Assembly: GCA_033297075.1 (NCBI GenBank)
Contig: MU858447.1
Span: 1 to 10,345, forward strand
DNA length: 10,345 bases
Source of the DNA: Rhypophila decipiens
Taxonomy: Eukaryota > Ascomycota > Sordariomycetes > Sordariales > Naviculisporaceae
Reading direction: 5' to 3'
Shown: piece by piece, positions 1 to 7,127 of the stretch
How the letters are laid out: every line of letters begins with the position of its first letter
Numbering within the stretch: position 1 is the stretch's first letter
The notes under the pieces: generated by a model
Databases searched by the model: none
What the model saw: the letters and a program-made list of their open reading frames with translations, nothing else
Told to the model about the DNA's origin: nothing
Position numbers and translations under genes: made by a program

Positions 1-16
1 TTTCACTCAGGGGAAG

Positions 17-35
17 CCCGATCGATCCGATCGGG
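17..35. repeat. Perfect 8-bp inverted repeat with 3-nt spacer
   Basis: CCCGATCG at 17-24 and CGATCGGG at 28-35 are exact reverse complements separated by ATC. The repeat lies downstream (in minus-strand sense) of the tRNA-like unit. It may be part of a mobile-element end or a chance palindrome; nothing else identifies it. Confidence 0.4.
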
Positions 36-83
36 AGTCTGGAGGCCGAAGGTCTAACCGATGTGTGGATATAGGGAACCCCG

Positions 84-198
84 AAAAAAGCCGTCTTTTA
101 GCCTTTTTCCAACTGCGGGGAATCGAACACACGCAGCCGTGTAACTTCTGTAGAGTGACGGCGAGCGCCAAGAACCATACCACTCGGCCAAACCGTTC
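84..198 (-). ncRNA. Degenerate tRNA-like Pol III unit (possible tRNA-derived SINE or tRNA relic)
   Basis: On the minus strand there is an A-box match, TGGCCGAGTGG (180-190), then a B-box match, GTTCGATTCCC (118-128), at a normal tRNA spacing. A run of six T follows (84-89), as in a Pol III terminator. The D arm can fold with a 4-bp stem including G-U pairs. I cannot form a canonical acceptor stem, a 5-bp T stem, or an anticodon loop with U33. This therefore looks like a tRNA-derived sequence, either a relic or the head of a SINE, rather than a working tRNA. A class II (Ser/Leu-type) ancestor is suggested by the GGCCGAGTGG start, but no anticodon can be assigned. Confidence 0.35.
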
Positions 199-244
199 CT
201 AAAAAAGGAGCTCAAAATACAGAAGTTATCAGAACCTTTTGCAA

Positions 245-485
245 TTCAATGGTTATATACCCATTCAGCACACCGCCGTTACTTTTAGTATTTTTTACTA
301 TATTAGTTATAAATACTTTATTTAGTAATAGAGTTATATACTTATCCCATATATTAGGGGGTCTAATTACTTTATATACGTTAGTAGTAACGTTATATAT
401 ATAAATATAAAATTTAGAGATTTGGGGGTTATATTATATATCTAGAAATAGACTACTGTAATATATGTGGTCTAAGGTAGACCGT
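245..485. repeat. AT-rich, TA-rich island, probably RIP-decayed repeat DNA
   Basis: Hand count gives 24 G/C in 120 bases (20%) over 301-420, far below the flanks. The sequence is full of TpA steps, with several TTATATAC or TTATATAT words and almost no CpA or TpG. That pattern is what repeat-induced point mutation leaves in old transposons of filamentous ascomycetes. No ORF survives. A perfect 6-bp inverted repeat (GGTCTA-AGG-TAGACC, 469-483) marks the right border. The original element cannot be identified. Confidence 0.55.
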
Positions 486-3418
486 TAACACGTAGAATAG
501 AACCGTTGATAACAGGAAAATCGGGGACCTGAAAATCCGGGGTAGGATTATCACTCCATCGTGCATAGAGACACCTGCGCCAAGCAGCGGAGATGTCGCC
601 ACGGGTCATGTTAATCAGGGAATATGTGCATTTGGCGTTATCCTCGGGTACAGTTTAGGATATGATCTTCATTAACTCGATAATTGACAGACGAGTCTTT
701 AAGTTTGGGCACTTTGGAGCTGTACCTTTGTGATAGATGAAGTGTCGCTCCTAGGGATACGCTGGCGTGTTATTGTGACCAAGCTAAGGAGCAGCCATGT
801 GGCCTCACGTTCCCACATTCTATTTTCATTCTACAATGTCTGTTCCTGAGCTTCCTGGTAGCACTGGTCATGTCAAAACACGCCCTGAGGTTCCAACCCA
901 GGCAGCTAACTGAGGTGGTTACTCATCTTGGTAATTCGTCTTGAGGAACGCACATCTGTACCAAGACGTTGCTCATCTAAGTGGAGTCTGGACCACTTTT
1001 CATCACAAGCTCCGTACAGTTATTGGGGGAACAGTTATTCAGCAACAGTAATGTAACTGAGCGGAGCTCTTGAAGAGCCCAACCCCATGATGGCAATGGT
1101 AAAAGAGTGATATAGAGTCTACTAAGTCTCTATTTGTTGCCGAAGCTCTGAAAATGATTCCATTGAATTCTCTGTGCTCTTAGTCGAAAAGCTTCTCTTG
1201 CAATGCTCCGTATAGCAATCTTTTCTCATGGCCCCTGAGAGCAGCAGATACGTCATCATCTCTGGACAGTTTTAGTAGCGCTCACGTTCGAGAGAGCCTA
1301 CTTCACCTGTCGCCTTTCAAGATTATGAAAATTCGAGAGGATAGTAACCAAAAAAAGGTTTTCGTGATATTACAAGCTAATTGATACACTGAATCAGGAC
1401 AAACTAGCATCGTGCAACCGGTGTTTATTCTGCTATGGGCTCGTAGTATTCCTCATCGCTCGCTGACCTATCATCGTGATTCATATAACTTAGTGATCTC
1501 GCTGCCATGAGAAAGAGCCGAAAAAATCTAAAACTTGAAATCATGGTGCGGAACCAAGAATATATGTACACCCATTATGGACACTTGTGATCCGTCAAGT
1601 GATTTTGATGCAAGGAGGTATTTGCTACAAAAGATTACAACCTACGTGGCTGCATTTACTGGGTTTGTCACTCTGGGATCGATGAGCCTCCGCGGCGGAT
1701 AGGTATACCAGATTAGACCACACTGTTGGCACCATCTTGTTGGACTGCCTCTATTAGCGGACGATCAAGGGCGCAATCATATTGCAAAGAGCCTAGCTGG
1801 ATTTACAGCAGCATATCCAGCTTAAATCCCAAGTATGTTATGTAGGTATCAACCTAGCCTCCCATCCATTCTTAGGAACTAAAAGACTGTTTAAAAGTCG
1901 AGTGTGGCGTCCCATGTCGGTTCCATTCCAGTTCCTGGAGGTTCGTAATCATAACCACGCAAAAAAGAAATGAGGAAGAATCCTTTACATGACGGGCTCT
2001 TATTGTGAACTAGTGATGACGGGTTGTTCTTTTGCTGTATTGGATAGTGATAGAGCACGTTTTATTGTCCTCGGCGTAGCTCCTCCTTCCGCAAGTCTAA
2101 AATGATGCTGAACAAAACAGTGCTCCGCAGTGTCTGCACAGCTCTCATGCAGTGATGATAGCAGTAAAGAGAGTAGGATAGCTCTAGTATCAAGCTTCCT
2201 CCTAGGGAACTACATACTTAACCCAAAAGCAGCAATCTCAAAGCTATGACTAGCTCAAAGTACAAGACGAATACCCAAAGAACCAATGCTCTTGGCTTCA
2301 TCGTATAAATATAAGACCGAGACGACATTACTCAGATTACTGAACCCTGGTGAAGTTTTTGATTGAGCTAAGACGCTACCATTTGTCTACATACGTGAAA
2401 GCGTACTAATCTTACAGCCCAAGAAAGCGGATTCGGTCTTAGCCACGGAGCTGAAGGTGCCAACATGTGGTCTGCTACAGTCCTGGTCGGTTTCCGTCAG
2501 TCGAGAAAGCTTCATTGGGGAGAATCTCGTTTCTATCTTGGGAATAAATGGATATTGTCGGGCCCCCGTCGGCTGTTGCGAGTTGCACAACTGCAATTCG
2601 GTGAGATGACCCGCATTCAGGCCGACAACGTTCCCGGACGAAAGTGCCATCAACCTCGTCCAAACAAGTTGAACAAGTCCACTGCAGTCTTCTCGGTCGG
2701 GCAAAGTGTCAGGCAGTCACAGATAAGTCCAGAAAACAGGCGTCTGCGGCTCTGTCCGTGTTGAAAGTACAATTACACAGAGCCTTACATCAGCACCTGC
2801 ACATTCGATAAACAGTTCCAACTCAAAATCCAACTTCCAAGACTTCTGTGGTATTTAAGCGCAGTGAAAGTTACTGCCGTTCTGATTTGGTAAGACGGGA
2901 TTAGACGGTGGAATTCCATTCCAGTTTCAGCGAGTCTTGGGAAGGTTAGTCATCTTCCGGAGACCAACCAGAGGGCAAGATTGTATCGTGGAGAAACATG
3001 ACTGAAATTGATTATAAAACCCCGATCCCAACTCATCCGCACAACTTATTGTTAGATCCCCATTGAAAGCTGTAACTTGCGTCATGTATACATGTAGCAC
3101 AGCTGAGACGGTGTCTCCTGACTTTGGCTGAAGATAAAGGCGCCTGGGCGTTCGTGGCGCTCGGAGTAGGTCACCAATCATTTGGACCTGGAGAGCACAA
3201 GTGTGCTGTGCGTTAATGACCAATCATCCTCCCCTGATGTAACCAATGATCGAGGCATTTGTTTGACATCCGAGCCCAACAACATACATAACACCATTGA
3301 TGCATGTGTCCAATTGTGGTAATTTGCATTTATTTTGAGGCGCTCTTTATTTTGGTATTTGCACGATCCAGCCTTGTTTTGATGTCCTGGAATTCCACAC
3401 GGCCACGATAGATACTCA
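486..3418. other. Long stretch with no supported gene
   Basis: Stop codons are dense in all six frames from 486 to about 2386. From 2387 to 2764 three short ORFs (99 codons plus; 105 and 62 codons minus) overlap on opposite strands. None has recognisable domains, so a moderately stop-poor patch explains them better than genes. The part nearest 3495 probably includes the promoter of the zinc-finger gene. I see no structural RNA, tandem array or recognisable transposase. Confidence 0.5.
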
Positions 3419-3426
3419 TATATATT
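3419..3426 (+). promoter_or_regulatory. TATA-like element of the zinc-finger gene
   Basis: TATATATT lies 69-76 nt upstream of the ATG at 3495. This spacing would allow a short leader of roughly 40 nt. Assignment rests on motif and position only. Confidence 0.4.
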
Positions 3427-3466
3427 CGGCACCCCAGGAACTTGCAGCAGCTGAATTAACCAGCAC

Positions 3467-3493
3467 CCAAGCACTCCAAGCACTCCAAATACT
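3467..3493 (+). repeat. Three tandem 9-bp repeats directly before a start codon
   Basis: CCAAGCACT (3467-3475), CCAAGCACT (3476-3484) and CCAAATACT (3485-3493) run head to tail and end one base before the ATG at 3495. They make the immediate leader A/C-rich, as fungal start contexts often are. The frame upstream of the ATG is open for some distance but contains no in-frame ATG that I found nearby. Confidence 0.6.
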
Positions 3494-3494
3494 C

Positions 3495-4793
3495 ATGACA
3501 GCGAAACCACGACCAGGGTTTAGGGGGTCCCCTCCCAAGACCTCAGATGAACACACATGGACGCTCATCACGGACCACTCAAAACGCTCGAAAAGCACTC
3601 ACCTAACAAGATCGACAACGATAGACCAAGCCAGTGTCGAAAGTAACTCAGAGGAGGAATCACCAGGATTGCAACCGCGGAATAAGATTTTTCCAGAAGT
3701 TCATAGGCGAACTTCAAATGGGTATCCCACCTTCAAAAGCTTCTCATGGCACCAGGACCATGCGAGTCCAAACAGGGAGAGGCGCGGGCTGATTGGACAT
3801 CCTGACGTCTTGTACAAGGACTACCAGAAAAAGCGAAAACGAGGATTGCCAATGAGTGATTACGAAGACTCGTCAAGCTCAGAGAGTGACCTGGAGACGG
3901 AGAGTGACTCCACCCTTGACTCTGAATGTGGAGATGAGCATGAGACTGAGAACTTTGAGGACAGTGTTACTGAGGAGACGGACCACATACATAGCCAGCA
4001 GCAATATGTTTTCTTGCGAAGAGATTTGGTAGAGTTCATCTACACACTCTTCGTCATCTGGATGACCTCAGTGCGGTATATCATTCCCCCAGAGCACCGT
4101 CTCAAGCGGCCCAAGAAGCGGACAAAACGGACAAGGATGTTTATCGAGGAGGCGGATCCAAATGACTCCAACACAATTCTCATCTCGCCATTTGACGGAT
4201 ATTACCACCTAGCTTGTCCGTTCTATCTCTCCAATACCAACCAACACCAAAACTGCGTCATCAAACACTCCCTGAAGTCCATCGAGGATCTAGTGGACCA
4301 CATGGAGAGCCATCACGCCGAGCCACCCCTCTGCAAACTCTGCGGCAAGGTCTTTCCAAGCTTCAAAGAAAGGAACGACCATCTCCGCAACGAAACATGC
4401 GAACCTGCCCGACAAGAAAACAACAACCAGACACCGCACGGAGTAAGCCAACTCCAACGAGTCAAGATTCTCAAGCGGGATAACCCACGCCGAGCGGAAC
4501 AAGACAGGTGGGAGAGGATCTACAAGACCATCTTTCAGTCTGAACCGAGACCTAGTGTATCGCCTTATTTGATGGGCGGTGAGGGACTGAAGTTTTCATT
4601 GTTGCATGATTATTGGAAATTGAAAGGGAAGGAGTGCGTGAGGGAGTATTTGGCTGATCATGGGCATGTCGGGGAGGAAGGGTATAGGTCTACGGAGTTT
4701 GCGAGGCTTTGTTCGTTGGTGCTTGGGGATTTGAGGGAGAAGGTTATTGAGGAAGAGGGAAAGAATGGGGAAGTAGGTAAGGGGGGTAGATAG
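3495..4793 (+). CDS. C2H2-like zinc-finger protein of the expanded ascomycete family, probably nuclear
   Basis: Intact single-exon frame of 432 codons. The middle carries two zinc-binding modules of a family common in ascomycetes. In the first, C241 and C254 (12 residues apart) are followed by H269 and H273/H274. The second is a C2HC finger: C280-x2-C283-x12-H296-x5-C302. After them come the family-typical WERIYKTIF (339-347) and PSVSPY (353-358), matching the usual 'W..iy..lF....PSPY' tail. The N-terminal half is disordered and polar, with a basic KKRKR (112-116), a Ser/Glu/Asp-rich acidic tract (about 122-162) and a strong basic patch with a bipartite nuclear-signal look (202-214). Between the acidic and basic tracts is a hydrophobic stretch (about 178-198, F/I/Y/W-rich), more likely a buried helix than a membrane span. 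DNA binding or regulation is inferred from the family; targets are unknown. The start is the first ATG after a TATA-like element. Confidence 0.85.
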   Translation: MTAKPRPGFRGSPPKTSDEHTWTLITDHSKRSKSTHLTRSTTIDQASVESNSEEESPGLQPRNKIFPEVHRRTSNGYPTFKSFSWHQDHASPNRERRGLIGHPDVLYKDYQKKRKRGLPMSDYEDSSSSESDLETESDSTLDSECGDEHETENFEDSVTEETDHIHSQQQYVFLRRDLVEFIYTLFVIWMTSVRYIIPPEHRLKRPKKRTKRTRMFIEEADPNDSNTILISPFDGYYHLACPFYLSNTNQHQNCVIKHSLKSIEDLVDHMESHHAEPPLCKLCGKVFPSFKERNDHLRNETCEPARQENNNQTPHGVSQLQRVKILKRDNPRRAEQDRWERIYKTIFQSEPRPSVSPYLMGGEGLKFSLLHDYWKLKGKECVREYLADHGHVGEEGYRSTEFARLCSLVLGDLREKVIEEEGKNGEVGKGGR

Positions 4794-5275
4794 ATAGCGT
4801 TTGTAACAGAAGGAATACTCTTGCGGATACCTACCTGCCTTCTCATGATGCCAATGGTGCCACGCAAAGAAAGGAAGCAGCCATGGGCATGTGAGTGTAA
4901 AAATGGGGTATGATTTTAGGATTTATCATATCCCAGTTTTACAGCCACATAGTGGGGTGGAAATTCGCGGGAAGCTCTAGCATCCCCTCTGAAGGATCAT
5001 ATGTTCTTCCATCTAAAGATGGCCAAGATCACATGTGGCAAACCTCGCCGAAACCTTATTTGTCTAGCACCCTCCTCCTGCGATGTGAAGTGGGTGGAAA
5101 AGAAAAGTTAAAACAACAGCGGCGCTAGACACCAATGCCAGAACGAAGTATAATATAAAAACTAATTTGTCACCGCCGAATTTAACTTCAATAACTGCAT
5201 TGGCAAGAGTCATAGACCGACGAGTTACTGGCCGTTTTGACTTCAAAAATCCTAAACTTTATCGAGGGAAGTAGA
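4794..5275. other. Intergenic region: terminator side of zinc-finger gene and promoter of F-box gene
   Basis: There is no supported gene. The stop TAG at 4791-4793 is followed by more TAG triplets. Short ORFs here (for example 4910-5128) have no domain features. A second AT-rich TATA-like stretch is near 5147-5160, and the first copy of a 15-bp direct repeat lies at 5067-5081. Confidence 0.5.
5067..5081 (+). repeat. 15-bp direct repeat, copy 1
   Basis: GCACCCTCCTCCTGC, identical to 5307-5321 and exactly 240 bp upstream of it. This copy is in the distal promoter of the F-box gene. Confidence 0.6.
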
Positions 5276-5283
5276 TATATAAG
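5276..5283 (+). promoter_or_regulatory. TATA box of the F-box-like gene
   Basis: TATATAAG is a near-consensus TATA box. Transcription starting about 30 nt downstream would begin around 5306-5316. That places the second 15-bp repeat copy at the start-site region and leaves a leader of about 130-140 nt that contains an upstream ORF. Confidence 0.5.
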
Positions 5284-5306
5284 CTCAGGACTTTCCAAGA
5301 TCGATC

Positions 5307-5321
5307 GCACCCTCCTCCTGC
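5307..5321 (+). repeat. 15-bp direct repeat, copy 2, at the predicted transcription start
   Basis: GCACCCTCCTCCTGC, identical to 5067-5081. It is pyrimidine-rich, 24 nt after the TATA box and two bases before the upstream-ORF ATG. CT-rich tracts near start sites are common in filamentous fungi, so this could be a start-site element that was duplicated. Confidence 0.6.
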
Positions 5322-5323
5322 AA

Positions 5324-5431
5324 ATGGATTGCCCCGACCTTTCACCCTCTTCCATTTACTTCATCGTCGTCCACAACAACTCGCGTTCATCCCCGAACCC
5401 GAAGCAAATCAATCCTCAGACCTCACGATAA
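5324..5431 (+). CDS. Upstream ORF (35 codons) in the F-box gene leader
   Basis: The first ATG after the TATA box opens a 35-codon frame ending with TAA at 5429-5431. Only 14 nt separate that stop from the main ATG at 5446, and the two frames differ. Such a layout usually lowers translation of the main ORF unless ribosomes leak past or reinitiate. The peptide itself (Ser/Asn/Pro-rich) has no recognisable motif, so a regulatory role is inferred from position only. If the real transcript starts downstream of 5326, this ORF would not exist in the mRNA. Confidence 0.4.
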   Translation: MDCPDLSPSSIYFIVVHNNSRSSPNPKQINPQTSR

Positions 5432-5445
5432 AAGCTTCACCTCGC

Positions 5446-6630
5446 ATGGTAGCCACGTCAGCCATGCGTTACTATCAAGGTCTCGCCCTCGAGCTGATCG
5501 AGGCGATCGTCAAATCCGTCGACTACGACTCGCCGACCGAAACGACGTCCACACTGGCGACTTTGTCTCGTACCTCCAGACTGCTCAACTCTCTTACCAC
5601 TCGTCCACTGTACCGACGGCCTATTTACCGAACCAGGCGCTCATTCCTCCTCTTCGTGCGCACTCTCATTGAGCGACCCGATCTTGCCAATCTGGTCAAC
5701 CATCTGGAGATCCAACATATGCCCGGGGAGTGGTCCACTCTTAATCCCAATGACATCCCTCCCGAAGTCGACACCTATTGGAATAACACCATTGAATCTA
5801 CATCCTCAGGGTGCCCGGGTCACATACATGGCGAGGATCTGGTATCAAGATGGTCGGAAGATGATAAGTGCGGTCGTGGACACTTTAATGGATCAAATGG
5901 AATCATCGAGCTGAGCTTACTCGGGCGGCTTTGTTATAATTTCGAGACAATCTCCTCTAAGTGTGTGGACGTCAACCCCTGGCTGAATATCTCCACTTGC
6001 CCGGAACTACCCTCGATAAGGACTGCCAATCTGATCTATGCGCCTCACCCACCATCCCCTTTCCGCCAGTGGGGTTATGGTCCAACGGACGGTTTCTTAG
6101 CGGTCGCCCAAAACATCGAACAGCTCAACTATTTCGGACTGATAGGGATGCCTTTTGTCGATGGATACCATTTTGAGCCTATATTCAATCATCCTCATGT
6201 CAAAGTGTTGACGTTCTCTTCCTGTGTCCTTCTTGGGTCGCGGTTGAGGGAGAGACTTCATCAGATCGGTACGCCCAACCTAGAGGTGTTGGAGTACAGT
6301 TCCGGCACATTCACAGAATTCCCAGGACTCCCACATCAACTCTTCTCATCCTTGTCATCTCCATATGATGTTCTTGACCTGCACGAAATTGCAGATTGGC
6401 TCGACCCAGAGGTTTATCCAAACCTGAGAAAAGTATGTCTTGATTTGGAAGAGGAACTGGAATTCTGGGACGTTGACGTGCCGGAAGCTAGGAGATGGAA
6501 CTCTGAGGACGTGGAGAGGTTGGCGGACAAGTTCAAGTCTCGGGGGATTGAGTTCCACTATGGCAAGTTTGAGTCTTCTGCTGAGCCGTGCCTAGTCCCA
6601 ATGTGTGAGGCGTTGGACAATGGCTCCTGA
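5446..6630 (+). CDS. F-box-like protein with degenerate leucine-rich segments
   Basis: Single-exon frame of 394 codons from the first in-frame ATG (5446). A second ATG at 5464 would give 388 residues and has G at -3. The N-terminus reads as a fungal F-box-like domain: L-x-L-E-L-I-E-A-I-V (about residues 13-22), a TLATLSRTSRLLNSL helix (36-50) and TRPLYRRPIYRT (52-63), the usual 'lxxLs.vsr.ln.l..p.LYr' pattern. Irregular leucine-rich segments follow, for example around 249-287 (HVKVLTF..., NLEVLEY) and 324-342 (YPNLRKVCLDL), as expected for the substrate-facing part. F-box proteins act as adaptors of SCF ubiquitin ligases through Skp1; that role is inferred here and the substrate is unknown. 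The frame stays open upstream of 5446 but has no in-frame ATG there. The gene converges on the zincophore gene 497 bp away. Confidence 0.8.
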   Translation: MVATSAMRYYQGLALELIEAIVKSVDYDSPTETTSTLATLSRTSRLLNSLTTRPLYRRPIYRTRRSFLLFVRTLIERPDLANLVNHLEIQHMPGEWSTLNPNDIPPEVDTYWNNTIESTSSGCPGHIHGEDLVSRWSEDDKCGRGHFNGSNGIIELSLLGRLCYNFETISSKCVDVNPWLNISTCPELPSIRTANLIYAPHPPSPFRQWGYGPTDGFLAVAQNIEQLNYFGLIGMPFVDGYHFEPIFNHPHVKVLTFSSCVLLGSRLRERLHQIGTPNLEVLEYSSGTFTEFPGLPHQLFSSLSSPYDVLDLHEIADWLDPEVYPNLRKVCLDLEEELEFWDVDVPEARRWNSEDVERLADKFKSRGIEFHYGKFESSAEPCLVPMCEALDNGS

Positions 6631-6729
6631 AGACTCTCTTCACTACGGGGCAATGGTTTCGTTCTTGTTATTATGGGTAGTGTGGCAGGAAAGAGATAGG
6701 CCGGGGACACGCAGAACAGGAAGGGCACT

Positions 6730-6756
6730 GGGGGGGGGTTTTTTTTTGGCTAGCCA
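6730..6756. repeat. G9-T9 double homopolymer followed by a 10-bp palindrome
   Basis: Nine G (6730-6738) run straight into nine T (6739-6747). The last T begins the palindrome TGGCTAGCCA (6747-6756). Such tracts are unstable in replication and error-prone in sequencing, so the exact lengths should be treated with care. Confidence 0.6.
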
Positions 6757-6808
6757 TAGTGAGGGTCTGTATAGTAGTACTGCCCAAAGAGATACATCGT
6801 CGCTCAAA

Positions 6809-6837
6809 GACCGACCAAGAATTTCTCCAGGTCGGTC
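6809..6837. terminator. 8-bp perfect inverted repeat (hairpin) between convergent genes
   Basis: GACCGACC (6809-6816) and GGTCGGTC (6830-6837) pair perfectly around a 13-nt loop, 15 nt before the AATAAA at 6852. It could form a stem in the F-box 3' UTR or in antisense read-through. A role in 3'-end formation is only a guess. Confidence 0.25.
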
Positions 6838-7127
6838 ATTGTTGCGACACGAATAAAGTAACGGTGCTTTAAATTTGCAGCTTTTGTGTAAATTTGATCT
6901 ACAGGGACCACTACTCTCGGATACAGGCACCAGTCCAATTTGACTTTCTTGACCTGAGGCATTTCATGGCAGTTTATCCTGACCTCAACAGCCCAGGCCA
7001 GCAGCAGGTTACCCACAAATAGCCCTGCTTCTCACGTGTGAGGTTTCTATCTATCCTTTGTCCCCGATCCTCACCATGCTGCTATGGCACAAAGCACGGA
7101 GACAAGTCAGATTTCGGTACATCACAA

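Larger units (their letters stand above)
6631..7127. other. Intergenic region between convergent genes
   Basis: This holds the 3' ends of the F-box gene (+) and the zincophore gene (-). An AATAAA at 6852-6857 could be a plus-strand poly(A) signal 222 nt after the F-box stop. Other marks are a G9-T9 tract (6730-6747), the 10-bp palindrome TGGCTAGCCA (6747-6756), and a CACGTG at about 7036-7041. Short ORFs on both strands have no family features. Confidence 0.5.

Noticed and set aside
1989..2023. ATGACGGG repeated 27 bp apart
   Set aside because: An 8-bp repeat in 2.9 kb of non-coding DNA is expected by chance and has no associated feature.
2387..2764. Three overlapping ORFs of 62-105 codons on both strands
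   Set aside because: No domain, no start context or intron support, and mutual overlap on opposite strands. A patch with few stops explains them.
2927..3483. Minus-strand ORFs of about 100 codons upstream of the zinc-finger gene
   Set aside because: No recognisable family and composition typical of non-coding DNA; they lie in the likely promoter of the plus-strand gene.
5329..5445. Longer N-terminus for the F-box protein (433 codons)
   Set aside because: It would start at TTG, not ATG. The added residues show no F-box-family features, and the first in-frame ATG is 5446.
6643..6930. 95-codon minus ORF across the G9-T9 tract
   Set aside because: It depends on homopolymer length, has no family features, and lies in the 3' flank of two genes.
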